Counted from the stretch's first letter, positions 1-5,638 are shown. The stretch is 6,860 nt of DNA from an uncultured Pseudomonadota bacterium (GCA_913056375.1 CAJXNF010000154.1:1-6860); one strand, 5' to 3'. Notes: generated from the sequence alone by a model not told the origin. Translations and numbers: made by a program.

Positions 1-67
1 AAGGTGCAGCGGGCCACAATGGATTAGTGGTCAGTAGCCAGAACAAACCAGCGAATAGAAATTTCAT
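1..67 (-). CDS. N-terminus of a secreted protein, cut by the window edge
   Basis: Reading the minus strand from the ATG at 67-65 gives 22 complete codons, MKFLFAGLFWLLTTNPLWPA followed by AP, with no stop before the edge. This is a textbook Sec signal peptide: one Lys, a hydrophobic core FLFAGLFWLL, then a polar turn and small residues (PAA) suited to signal peptidase I. The mature protein lies outside the window, so no function can be named. No Shine-Dalgarno is visible; the leader is instead a pyrimidine run, TCCTCCTCCTATTTTTTCTT (minus strand), just upstream. The reading frame stays open upstream of the ATG for some distance, so an earlier start is not excluded, but the signal peptide makes this one preferable. 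A chance short ORF is possible. Confidence 0.45.
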   Translation of the reverse strand, partial: MKFLFAGLFWLLTTNPLWPAAP

Positions 68-154
68 GGCAAGAAAAAATAGGAGGAGGATCTTTGCTTT
101 GGAGAGCAAAAATTTTGTTAGGCCGATTTCAGGATGAGCAGAAGTTGGGGCGAA

Positions 155-170
155 TGTTCAGTTTTGAACA
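155..170. repeat. Perfect 6-bp inverted repeat between the tRNA and the left-edge gene
   Basis: TGTTCA at 155-160 and TGAACA at 165-170 are exact reverse complements separated by GTTT. The site lies in the 177-nt spacer downstream of tRNA-Pro and about 90 nt upstream of the left-edge gene's ATG. No T-run follows on the minus strand, so it does not look like an intrinsic terminator. It could be a binding site for a dimeric regulator. Chance is also reasonable for arms this short. Confidence 0.3.
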
Positions 171-244
171 GACTAAGTTTTGGATTTGCCAGTTAAAGAA
201 GTTGCAGGGGGAATACTGGGGAGGAAACTGTGCAGTTTATTTCA

Positions 245-321
245 TGGTCGGGGTGACTGGGTTCGAACCAGCGACCTCTTGTTCCCAAAACAAGCGCGCT
301 ACCAGACTGCGCTACACCCCG
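245..321 (-). tRNA. tRNA-Pro, anticodon UGG, CCA encoded
   Basis: On the minus strand the gene starts CGGGGTG (321-315), and this acceptor strand pairs perfectly with CACCCCG (255-249). The discriminator A (248) and a genomically encoded CCA (247-245) follow. The anticodon arm is CTTGT-TTTGGGA-ACAAG, giving anticodon TGG. The T arm contains the standard TTCGAAC loop. The C1-G72 pair with A73 is typical of bacterial tRNA-Pro. Total length is 77 nt including CCA. The gene begins 54 nt after the stop of the 376-795 gene on the same strand, so it could be co-transcribed. A weak separate promoter is conceivable (TTGCTA, 16-nt gap, TAAAAA upstream) but I do not call it. The antisense strand produces a well-known false protein, noted under findings. 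Confidence 0.98.
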
Positions 322-375
322 CCACAAAAACTTACCTTTTTATCGTATCCACAAGGAATAGCAAGAGAAATCTGA

Positions 376-795
376 TCAAATATCTTGGACTGCAATTCCA
401 AATTGATGGCGGATCATTTGACGAACCAGAAGATCATTTTCTAAGCCTGCAAAGCGAATTTCAGTACGGATCTTATCACGAATATAGCGCAACTCCTGCT
501 CTGTCGTACTCAAGGAGATGTCTTGCTTCAGGTTCACACCCACTAGATTATTGAGTACATTCCTGCGCAAGCGTCGCTTGACGAGCTGAATTTCTTCAGA
601 CTGGTAGACATTGAGGGTAGCTTCAATCTCAGACTGATTGTAACCCATCAGCGAGAGTTTTACCCACTGAGAGAAGATGTTTCCTGGTGTGTTGATATTG
701 TCCTGAGCAATTCCTCCAACAGGTAGCACCGTCGTCAGTACAACTCCGGTTCCCAGAACAAGTAGCGATTTCTTAATCAATTTGCGCAATGACAT
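376..795 (-). CDS. Small exported protein of unknown function
   Basis: I do not recognise this 139-residue protein. Residues 1-30 form a clear Sec signal peptide: basic n-region RKLIKK (4-9), hydrophobic core LLVLGTGVVLTTVLPVGG, and a probable cleavage site after G-I-A (28-30). The predicted mature protein is about 109 residues, without Cys, rich in charged residues, and looks mostly helical (for example EATLNVYQSEEIQLVKRRLRR and TEQELRYIRDKIRTEIR-like stretches at roughly 58-78 and 97-114). A soluble periplasmic helical protein is a reasonable inference. The start is supported by the best ribosome binding site in the window, GGAGAAAGGA, five nt before the ATG. The gene is divergent from 957-1394 across 161 nt and is followed by tRNA-Pro 54 nt downstream. 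Confidence 0.8.
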   Translation of the reverse strand: MSLRKLIKKSLLVLGTGVVLTTVLPVGGIAQDNINTPGNIFSQWVKLSLMGYNQSEIEATLNVYQSEEIQLVKRRLRRNVLNNLVGVNLKQDISLSTTEQELRYIRDKIRTEIRFAGLENDLLVRQMIRHQFGIAVQDI

Positions 796-897
796 AGGTG
801 TCCTTTCTCCAAAAAAGACAATTATTTCTAGAATTACTATCGGCAGATTGATTCAGAACTTTAGCTCTTTCTTAAAGCTTCCTTGTTTCTAATTCGC

Positions 898-922
898 TTT
901 GGAACAATCCTTGTTTTCCAAA
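898..922. repeat. Inverted repeat TTTGGAA...TTCCAAA upstream of the 957 gene
   Basis: TTTGGAA (898-904) and TTCCAAA (916-922) are exact reverse complements with an 11-nt spacer. They sit in the divergent intergenic region, 35 nt before the ATG at 957. The half-site TTTGGA/TCCAAA is the same as in the palindrome at 2874-2890, but the gap between half-sites is 13 rather than 3 nt, about one helical turn more. It may be an operator; short AT-rich inverted repeats also arise by chance. Confidence 0.25.
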
Positions 923-956
923 AATCCACTCCCAAACTGCTTTTCATGGATAGCGT

Positions 957-1394
957 ATGCGACGCTTGTTGTTCAGTTGCTGGTTGCTATTGATTCCTCT
1001 AGGGGCATTTGCGCTGCCACTGCAAACTGCGATTCTCAGCCCTAGTGAAGAAGAAGTTGGCACCGCACTGATCTACATCGATTACGTAGAACTGCTTGAT
1101 CCCAGCAAAAAGAAAATGGGAAAGATCGCCTACGCAATGCGAGAAGGTTTTTTTGAAATGCTACTGGTCAAAGAGGATGAGGAGAAGTCTATTACTGGCC
1201 GAGCCACGAATCGAAGATTGTACAATGAAGCAGGAGAACTGGTTGCTCTTTACGATTGGACTTCGTTTTGGGTCTATGTTTACAGCACGAATGGTAAACA
1301 GCTTGGAAAAGCCAAATGCATTGCCTTCCGTGGGATTTGTGCAGCTGGTGTGGCGGGTTATCTGAGCGGTCTGCTAGGTCCTCCCTCCTTTTAA
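957..1394 (+). CDS. Small exported protein of unknown function with glycine-rich hydrophobic tail
   Basis: I do not recognise this 145-residue protein. It begins with a Sec signal peptide, MRRLLFSCWLLLIPLGAFA, with a good signal peptidase site A-F-A (17-19). The core (about 36-120) has alternating hydrophobic and polar residues suggesting beta strands, including two Tyr/Gly-turn units, LYNEAGELVALYDW (88-101) and YVYSTNGKQLGKAKC (107-121), that weakly resemble MORN-like beta hairpins. Residues 126-145, GICAAGVAGYLSGLLGPPSF, are a short hydrophobic Gly/Ala tail. Two Cys (121, 128) remain after cleavage and could form a disulphide. A periplasmic or envelope location is inferred. The ribosome binding site is weak (only GGA before the ATG). 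Its stop lies 7 nt from the stop of the convergent deaminase gene, leaving no room for a separate terminator. Confidence 0.75.
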   Translation: MRRLLFSCWLLLIPLGAFALPLQTAILSPSEEEVGTALIYIDYVELLDPSKKKMGKIAYAMREGFFEMLLVKEDEEKSITGRATNRRLYNEAGELVALYDWTSFWVYVYSTNGKQLGKAKCIAFRGICAAGVAGYLSGLLGPPSF

Positions 1395-1401
1395 GCCAAA
1401 T

Positions 1402-1851
1402 TTATTCTTCAAAGCGTCTCAGCCAATCTCCCAAACTTTCGTGAATTTCATCAACGCAAAGCCCTTCTTTCACCTCAACGCCAGCGTTTCTCATAATCGA
1501 AATACCTGCTCCGTTGACTCTTGGGTGAGGATCTTTGATACCGACCACCACATGACGGATGCCAACCTCAGAGATCGTTTCTGCACAAGCAGGAGTTCGT
1601 CCTATGAACGAACAGGGTTCCAACGTGCAGTAGAGAGTCAGCTTGCTAAAATCCAAACCCAACTCCTGTGCTTGATGAATCGCATGGGCTTCAGCGTGAT
1701 GCTGCCCAGGAGGATGAGTCCAGCCTTTGACAAGTAGTTGGTTCTTCTCAACTAAGACGCACCCCACGTGGGGATTATCTCCTGTCTTGCCTCGAACCGT
1801 TTCCCCAAGTTGAATCGCTTGCTGCATCCAGTATTCATCAGGCAGCTGCAT
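1402..1851 (-). CDS. Single-domain RibD-type zinc deaminase (cytidine deaminase-like fold)
   Basis: The 149-residue product matches the N-terminal deaminase domain of RibD, which deaminates diaminohydroxyphosphoribosylaminopyrimidine in riboflavin synthesis. Visible signatures are the N-terminal DEYWMQQAIQL helix, NPHVGCVLV (26-34), the zinc/catalytic HAE (H52, E54), and EPCSFIGRTPAC (78-89) with zinc ligands C80 and C89, then DPHPRVNGAGI (107-117). Two things are odd. The C-terminal reductase domain of RibD is absent, and the residue after PCS, normally His in RibD (PCSH-x-GRTPPC), is Phe82. Either it works with a separate reductase or it has a different amino-pyrimidine substrate. The frame extends upstream to a GTG at 1893, but the ATG at 1851 fits the family N-terminus and has GAGGA just before it. 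That start overlaps the fucose synthase gene by 14 nt, implying translational coupling. Confidence 0.85.
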   Translation of the reverse strand: MQLPDEYWMQQAIQLGETVRGKTGDNPHVGCVLVEKNQLLVKGWTHPPGQHHAEAHAIHQAQELGLDFSKLTLYCTLEPCSFIGRTPACAETISEVGIRHVVVGIKDPHPRVNGAGISIMRNAGVEVKEGLCVDEIHESLGDWLRRFEE

Positions 1852-2773
1852 ATTCCTCACAGTACCAGCGATAAACCTGCTGTAAGCCTTCACGCAGTGT
1901 AATCTTGGGTTCCCATCCCAGTGCTTTAAGTCGACTTACATCCAAAACCTTGCGAGGAGTTCCATCTGGCCGTGTTGGATCAAAACTTAGCTTTCCACGA
2001 TACCCGACCACCTCACAGATAGTCTCTGCTAATTCTTTGATGGTCTGATCTTCACCCCAGCCAATGTTCACCAAATCTCCATCGTCATAATGTAACATCA
2101 GGTGTAAGCATGCCTCTGCCAATTCATCCGAGAGAAGAAACTCTCTTCTTGGAGTCCCCGTACCCCAGACAACTACTTCTGGCAAGGACTTCACTTTGGC
2201 TTCATGAATTCTTCGGATCAGTGCAGGCAGTACATGGGAATTTTCCGGATGAAAGTTGTCGTGAGCACCATAAAGATTCGTGGGCATCACACTCAGAAAC
2301 TTGGTTCCATGCTGTCGATTGAAGCTCTGGCAAAGTTCAATGCCAGCGATCTTGGCCAAGGCGTAAGCTCTATTCGTGCTCTCCAGCGGCCCTGTCAACA
2401 AATAATCCTCTTGAATTGGTTGAGGGCAGTCTCTTGGATAGATGCAGGAACTTCCAAGAAACAACAGCTTCTTCACCTGAACTCGCCAGGCATTCTGCAA
2501 AACGTGATTCTGAATCTGTAAGTTTTCATACAGGAAATCAGCTGGATAAGTGTTATTGGCGTGAATGCCACCGACTCGGGCTGCTGCTAAAAATACATAC
2601 TCAGGATTCTCCTGTGAGAAAAACTCCTCTACTGCCTCTGCATTCAGAAGGTTAAGTTCTGCTCGTGTTCTCACAATCAAATTACTGTACCCATGGTGGC
2701 TCAGTGTTCGCTGAATGGCAGAGCCTACTAATCCTCGATGACCTGCAATATAGATTTTAGATTTTTTATTCAT
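1838..2773 (-). CDS. fcl: GDP-L-fucose synthase (GDP-4-keto-6-deoxymannose epimerase/reductase)
   Basis: This 311-residue protein is a full-length extended short-chain dehydrogenase of the Fcl/WcaG family. It converts GDP-4-keto-6-deoxy-D-mannose to GDP-L-fucose with NADPH in the cytosol, supplying fucose for surface polysaccharides. Evidence: NADP-binding GHRGLVG (11-17) at the N-terminus; AAARVGGIHANN (63-74); GSSCIYP (107-113) with S108 and C110; the YxxxK pair Y137/K141; MPTNLYG (163-169); and H180 and R188. These sit one residue after the E. coli catalytic and binding positions S107, C109, Y136, K140, H179 and R187. GTGTPRREF (204-212) is also typical. The partner Gmd, which makes the substrate, is not in the window. 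It is first in a pair with the deaminase and has a good promoter 115 nt upstream. No Shine-Dalgarno precedes the ATG. Confidence 0.97.
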   Translation of the reverse strand: MNKKSKIYIAGHRGLVGSAIQRTLSHHGYSNLIVRTRAELNLLNAEAVEEFFSQENPEYVFLAAARVGGIHANNTYPADFLYENLQIQNHVLQNAWRVQVKKLLFLGSSCIYPRDCPQPIQEDYLLTGPLESTNRAYALAKIAGIELCQSFNRQHGTKFLSVMPTNLYGAHDNFHPENSHVLPALIRRIHEAKVKSLPEVVVWGTGTPRREFLLSDELAEACLHLMLHYDDGDLVNIGWGEDQTIKELAETICEVVGYRGKLSFDPTRPDGTPRKVLDVSRLKALGWEPKITLREGLQQVYRWYCEEYAAA

Positions 2774-2873
2774 TTTCAGTACTGTCTACTTTCAGTCATT
2801 CACATCTTCAAACGTTCAAAGTCGCAACACCACCGATATTACAGCAACAGAACAACTTCAAAAAACTAACTAG

Positions 2874-2890
2874 ATTTGGATAATCCAAAT
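2874..2890. promoter_or_regulatory. Perfect 17-bp palindrome, probable operator of the fcl promoter
   Basis: ATTTGGATAATCCAAAT consists of two 8-bp arms that are exact reverse complements around a single central A (2882). It overlaps the last two bases of the -10 hexamer (2889-2894), and its centre falls about where transcription should start. A one-base loop cannot form an RNA hairpin, so a DNA site for a dimeric repressor is the simplest reading. The regulator is not in the window. The palindrome is seen directly; its function is inferred. Confidence 0.5.
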
Positions 2891-2917
2891 TATAAAACTA
2901 AAAAAAATAACTTTTAA
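2889..2917 (-). promoter_or_regulatory. Sigma-70-type promoter of the fcl-deaminase pair
   Basis: On the minus strand there is a consensus -10, TATAAT (2894-2889), preceded by exactly 17 nt and a -35 of TTAAAA (2917-2912, 4 of 6 matches to TTGACA). The surroundings are strongly AT-rich (about 2862-2945). The expected start is near 2882, giving a leader of roughly 109 nt before the fcl ATG. The region between the CorC-like stop and this site contains no gene. The promoter match is good, but it lies in AT-rich DNA where matches are easier to find by chance. Confidence 0.55.
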
Positions 2918-3038
2918 CATATTTCTTACTTGAAATTTAGTAATTGCCCGTTAAGGTTGATGTTGCCTCGGGGATGACACCGGAGGGAGCGGGTTGGGCA
3001 ACAGCTGGTTCACTCTGAAGACAGGATGTCCGTCGATG

Positions 3039-4133
3039 CTAAGAAGCACCCTGAGGTTCTTGACGAGAAGATTGATCTTCCTTGTCATCCAACTGCAATC
3101 CCATAGCTCGGGCACGTCTTTCCCATAGACGGCGAGCAAGCACCTGCATATCTTCGTTTTTGTCGTCCTCATCAACGATCTCCAAGCCTAGCAAGGTCTC
3201 GACGACATCTTCCATCGTCACGACTCCAACCATTGTTCCCCAGTCGTCATCAACCACCAAAGCGAGTTGTTCACGCTTGCTGATCATCAAATCAAAAACC
3301 TCGGCGATGGTAGCGTTGTAGCGTGTCACTACCACCTGCCGCCGGAAATCACTGAGCCTAGTCTGAGGCCTGTCTTGCGCCTGGGCCATGATGATATCGT
3401 TTTTAAGAACATATCCGGTCACTTGGTCAGGGTGCTTCTGATAGATCGGAATCCGTGAGAATGGATTTTGGGGATGCAGGGTGAAATATTCGTCTACAGT
3501 TAGATTTTCCTCCAAGGAGAACACCACGGTTCGGGGGGTCATGATATCTTCAGCATAGGAGGAACGGAACCGAAAGAGATTGCGCAGAATCCTTGATTCA
3601 CTCTCTTCAAGCTGGCCTTCCTTGATACCAAGTTCCGCCATCGAGGCGAACTCTTCTCGGCTGAAACCAGTCAACTCACGATGCTGCTTCATACCGCGTG
3701 TCAGAAACTCTGCGAGCCAGACGAAGGGCAGGAGAATCAAAACTAGATATTTGATGAAGTAACCGACCGTTGGGGCCAAGGTCCGCCAGAAAGCAGCGCC
3801 CATCGTTTTGGGAATGATTTCTGAGAAGATCAAAATCATCAGTGTCAAAGCTCCCGAGGCAACGCCAAGGTACTCATCACCGAAAAGTTGAGTTGCTTGA
3901 ACTCCAACTCCAGCGGCTCCTACCGTGTTGGCGATGGTGTTCAGGGTCAGGATGGCGGTGAGCGGCCGATCCACATTTTCCTTCAGCTGAAACAACATTT
4001 CTCCGGAGCGCTTCCCTTTTTCCTGCAAAAGAGCAACGTAGGCCGGAGTGATGCTGAGTAAGACGGCTTCGGCAATGGAGCAGACAAAGGAGATTCCTAG
4101 TGCCATTGCTACAAAAACGATTAGAAGGGTCAT
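3039..4133 (-). CDS. CNNM/CorC-family membrane protein with CBS pair
   Basis: This 364-residue protein has an N-terminal CNNM (DUF21) transmembrane domain followed by paired CBS domains. The family is linked to magnesium/cobalt homeostasis, mainly Mg2+ export. Probable membrane segments are at about 2-27, 57-80, 90-112 and 122-145. Family motifs seen are SIAEAVLLS (19-27), LNTIANTVGAAGVG (64-77) and FSEIIPKTMG (103-112). The linker motif DIMTPR (196-201) introduces CBS1, with FSRIPIY (225-231) and GYVLKNDII (240-248). CBS2 includes LALVVDDDWGTMVGVVTMEDVVETLLG (split as 290-305 and 306-316). It ends in an acidic and basic tail (319-364) and lacks the C-terminal CorC_HlyC domain found in longer members. 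The start sits right at TM1; no Shine-Dalgarno is visible. It transcribes away from rnpB and ends 265 nt before fcl on the same strand. Confidence 0.92.
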   Translation of the reverse strand: MTLLIVFVAMALGISFVCSIAEAVLLSITPAYVALLQEKGKRSGEMLFQLKENVDRPLTAILTLNTIANTVGAAGVGVQATQLFGDEYLGVASGALTLMILIFSEIIPKTMGAAFWRTLAPTVGYFIKYLVLILLPFVWLAEFLTRGMKQHRELTGFSREEFASMAELGIKEGQLEESESRILRNLFRFRSSYAEDIMTPRTVVFSLEENLTVDEYFTLHPQNPFSRIPIYQKHPDQVTGYVLKNDIIMAQAQDRPQTRLSDFRRQVVVTRYNATIAEVFDLMISKREQLALVVDDDWGTMVGVVTMEDVVETLLGLEIVDEDDKNEDMQVLARRLWERRARAMGLQLDDKEDQSSRQEPQGAS

Positions 4134-4237
4134 GTGCGGTTAGCTAGAGTTCGAGAGAACGGCCACTCAACGAGGGACCATAGGCAGCGCCAATGAACGT
4201 ACTCCTCAAGGCGGACTGGCCAGTGATGAAAAAATAG

Positions 4238-4265
4238 TTAGCGATTACAAAGACTTCTTGATAAC
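4238..4265 (+). promoter_or_regulatory. Weak candidate promoter for rnpB
   Basis: GATAAC (4260-4265, 4 of 6 to TATAAT) lies about 10 nt before the 5' strand of helix P1, the right distance if transcription starts at the mature 5' end. The -35 partner, TTAGCG (4238-4243), is poor (3 of 6), with a 16-nt gap. Position relative to the RNA is the main support. Confidence 0.3.
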
Positions 4266-4275
4266 GTAGTGAGCT

Positions 4276-4653
4276 TGCGGAGTTTGATACGTGATCGCTG
4301 GTGGCGAGGGGATCGATCATGATTCTCGAGCTGCGAGAGGAAAGTCCGGGCAGCACAGGGCAGGATGCTGGCTAACGGCCAGGCGGCGTGAGCCGACGGA
4401 AAGTGCCACAGAGAATAGACCGCCGATGGCTTCGGCACAGGCAAGGGTGAAACGGGGAGGTAAGAGCTCACCGCGGGGCTGGTGACAGACCTGGCAGGGT
4501 AAACCCCATCCGCTGCAAGTCCAAATAGGATCGTGATCAGGCGGCCCGTCTGGCGATCGGGTAGGATGCTGGAGGTTGCTGGTAACAGCAATCCTAGATA
4601 AATGATCACGACTCTTAGAAGAGAACAGAACCCGGCTTATCTCCGACTCCGCA
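4276..4653 (+). ncRNA. rnpB: RNase P RNA, bacterial type A
   Basis: This is the catalytic RNA of ribonuclease P, which removes 5' leaders from pre-tRNAs together with the RnpA protein. Terminal helix P1 is perfect: TGCGGAGT (4276-4283) with ACTCCGCA (4646-4653). Conserved blocks are GAGGAAAGTCCGGGC (4337-4351), ACAGAGAATAGACCGCC (4408-4424), GGTAAGAGCTCACCGC (from 4459), and the L15 loop GGGTAA (4497-4502), which contacts the tRNA CCA end. The block AGATAAATGATCAC (from 4596) and ACAGAACCCGGCTTATC (4625-4641), the 3' half of P4, complete the set. P3 folds from 4290-4297 with 4314-4321. P18 is 4574-4581 with 4586-4593, capped by a GTAA tetraloop. P12 is short with a TTCG cap. The CCAAATAGG...GGCCCGT...GGGTAGG section fits P16/P17/P6 of type A. 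At 378 nt the length is normal. No clear terminator follows on the plus strand. Confidence 0.98.
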
Positions 4654-4654
4654 T

Positions 4655-5602
4655 TCATGACGGTGGCACCTTTTGACGCTGCAAAATGTTACCGAGCAGG
4701 CGTTGCAGGTCTTGCCCGATTTCTGAATCGGGTGACTGCATCATCAGGGGTTTACGCTGTAAGACTGAGCGTCTCACCAAATCGTTGTTCGTCACATATC
4801 CTCGAAAATCTACAGATAGTCCAAAGTATTTTAGACAGGCGGTTTCCATTGCGTGGCCGACCTTGATGTCGTTGTTGGAACGAACCTGATTCAGAATGAG
4901 ACTGGGTCGATATCTCTCTGTTTGTTGTTCTGCGAAATCAGACATCTCCGGTCCCAGTTCCTTCAGGTGAAGCAGCAATTCACGCGGAGTGCGGATCCCA
5001 TGCCGATTGTTACGATCCATTGATTCTTCAACCAAATCTCGCAACTCTGGGGTTTCACTGTACAGTCGGATCTGCCGATAGAATGAACTTTTAATAAAAC
5101 GGTAGGCATTTTCGATAGAGGTTGGCTCAGGAATCGCTACTAATAATTGAGTGTCTGCGGCAATGAAAAAATCTAGAGTATTGAACGAAGTTCCCGCTCC
5201 CAAGTCCATCAGAATGTAGTCCGCTTCTATCTTTTTCAATTCTCGGAGAAGTCGAATTTTTTGCGCATACTTTGGGTTCGCGATATTTAGGCTATCCTGT
5301 GCCCCACTTAGTAGGAAAAGATTTGGTACTTGGGTTGGAACCAAGGCTTCTTCCAACTCTTCGTAGCGCCTCATCAAGAAGTCAGACACTCCTCGATCCA
5401 GATCGGTGACCCCGAGGCAAGTGTGAAGGTTTGCCCCCCCTAGGTCCAGATCCATAAGCACCACTCGCTTGCCTTCTTTGGCCAGCAAGACCCCAATATT
5501 AGTGGTCAGGAAGCTCTTTCCCACACCTCCTTTGCCACCACCCACAGCCCAAAGTTTCGCTTGTTGTTCCATGCTGTATGTCGTTTCTTGTTTCTCAGTC
5601 AT
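4655..5602 (-). CDS. MinD/ParA/FlhG-like P-loop ATPase
   Basis: This 315-residue protein belongs to the SIMIBI MinD/ParA ATPases, which switch between monomer and ATP-bound dimer to position cell structures. It has the deviant Walker A GGKGGVGKS (22-30, signature Lys24 and Lys29), the switch I region MDLDLGGANLHTCLG (50-64), Walker B ILMDLGAGTS (130-139), and AIPEPTSIENAY (156-167). A largely helical charged insertion (about 176-230) separates this from LILNQVRSNNDI (235-246). I recall this arrangement from uncharacterised deltaproteobacterial MinD/FlhG-like proteins. No minC, minE, parB, flhF or parS-like site is nearby, so its partner is unknown. A typical MinD membrane-targeting helix is not obvious at the C-terminus (LLGNILQRQKVPPS). 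It follows trmL by 69 nt. A later ATG at 5572 is possible; neither start has a Shine-Dalgarno. Confidence 0.92.
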   Translation of the reverse strand: MTEKQETTYSMEQQAKLWAVGGGKGGVGKSFLTTNIGVLLAKEGKRVVLMDLDLGGANLHTCLGVTDLDRGVSDFLMRRYEELEEALVPTQVPNLFLLSGAQDSLNIANPKYAQKIRLLRELKKIEADYILMDLGAGTSFNTLDFFIAADTQLLVAIPEPTSIENAYRFIKSSFYRQIRLYSETPELRDLVEESMDRNNRHGIRTPRELLLHLKELGPEMSDFAEQQTERYRPSLILNQVRSNNDIKVGHAMETACLKYFGLSVDFRGYVTNNDLVRRSVLQRKPLMMQSPDSEIGQDLQRLLGNILQRQKVPPS

Positions 5603-5638
5603 CCATGAAGGAGGGCATACTGTAGCACAGCGTCGTGA

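Noticed and set aside
155..170. The TGTTCA-N4-TGAACA repeat as a LexA/SOS box
   Set aside because: It matches neither the CTGT-N8-ACAG nor the GAAC-N4-GTTC form that I know, and there is no SOS gene beside it.
180..554. Second plus-strand frame over the tRNA (contains GRGDWVRTSDLLF-like sequence)
   Set aside because: It is the other classic false translation of tRNA antisense, and it continues as antisense of the 376-795 gene.
1852..1893. Longer deaminase start at GTG 1893
   Set aside because: It would add 14 residues unlike the family and lengthen the overlap with fcl to 56 nt. The ATG at 1851 has a GAGGA and the expected N-terminus.
2962..3002. Possible terminator after the CNNM gene: GTTGCC (2962-2967) with GGCAAC (2997-3002) and an inner CCTC/GAGG pairing
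   Set aside because: The two pairings compete for the same bases and no T-run follows on the minus strand, so it is not a convincing intrinsic terminator.
2951..3175. 74-residue minus-strand frame overlapping the 3' end of the CNNM gene
   Set aside because: It is out of frame with the CNNM CBS/tail region, and its product has no recognisable features.
4238..4658. Several open frames on both strands across 4238-4658
   Set aside because: They lie on RNase P RNA, whose conserved blocks and P1/P3/P18 pairing explain the sequence. Their products are Arg/Ser/Pro-rich without family motifs.
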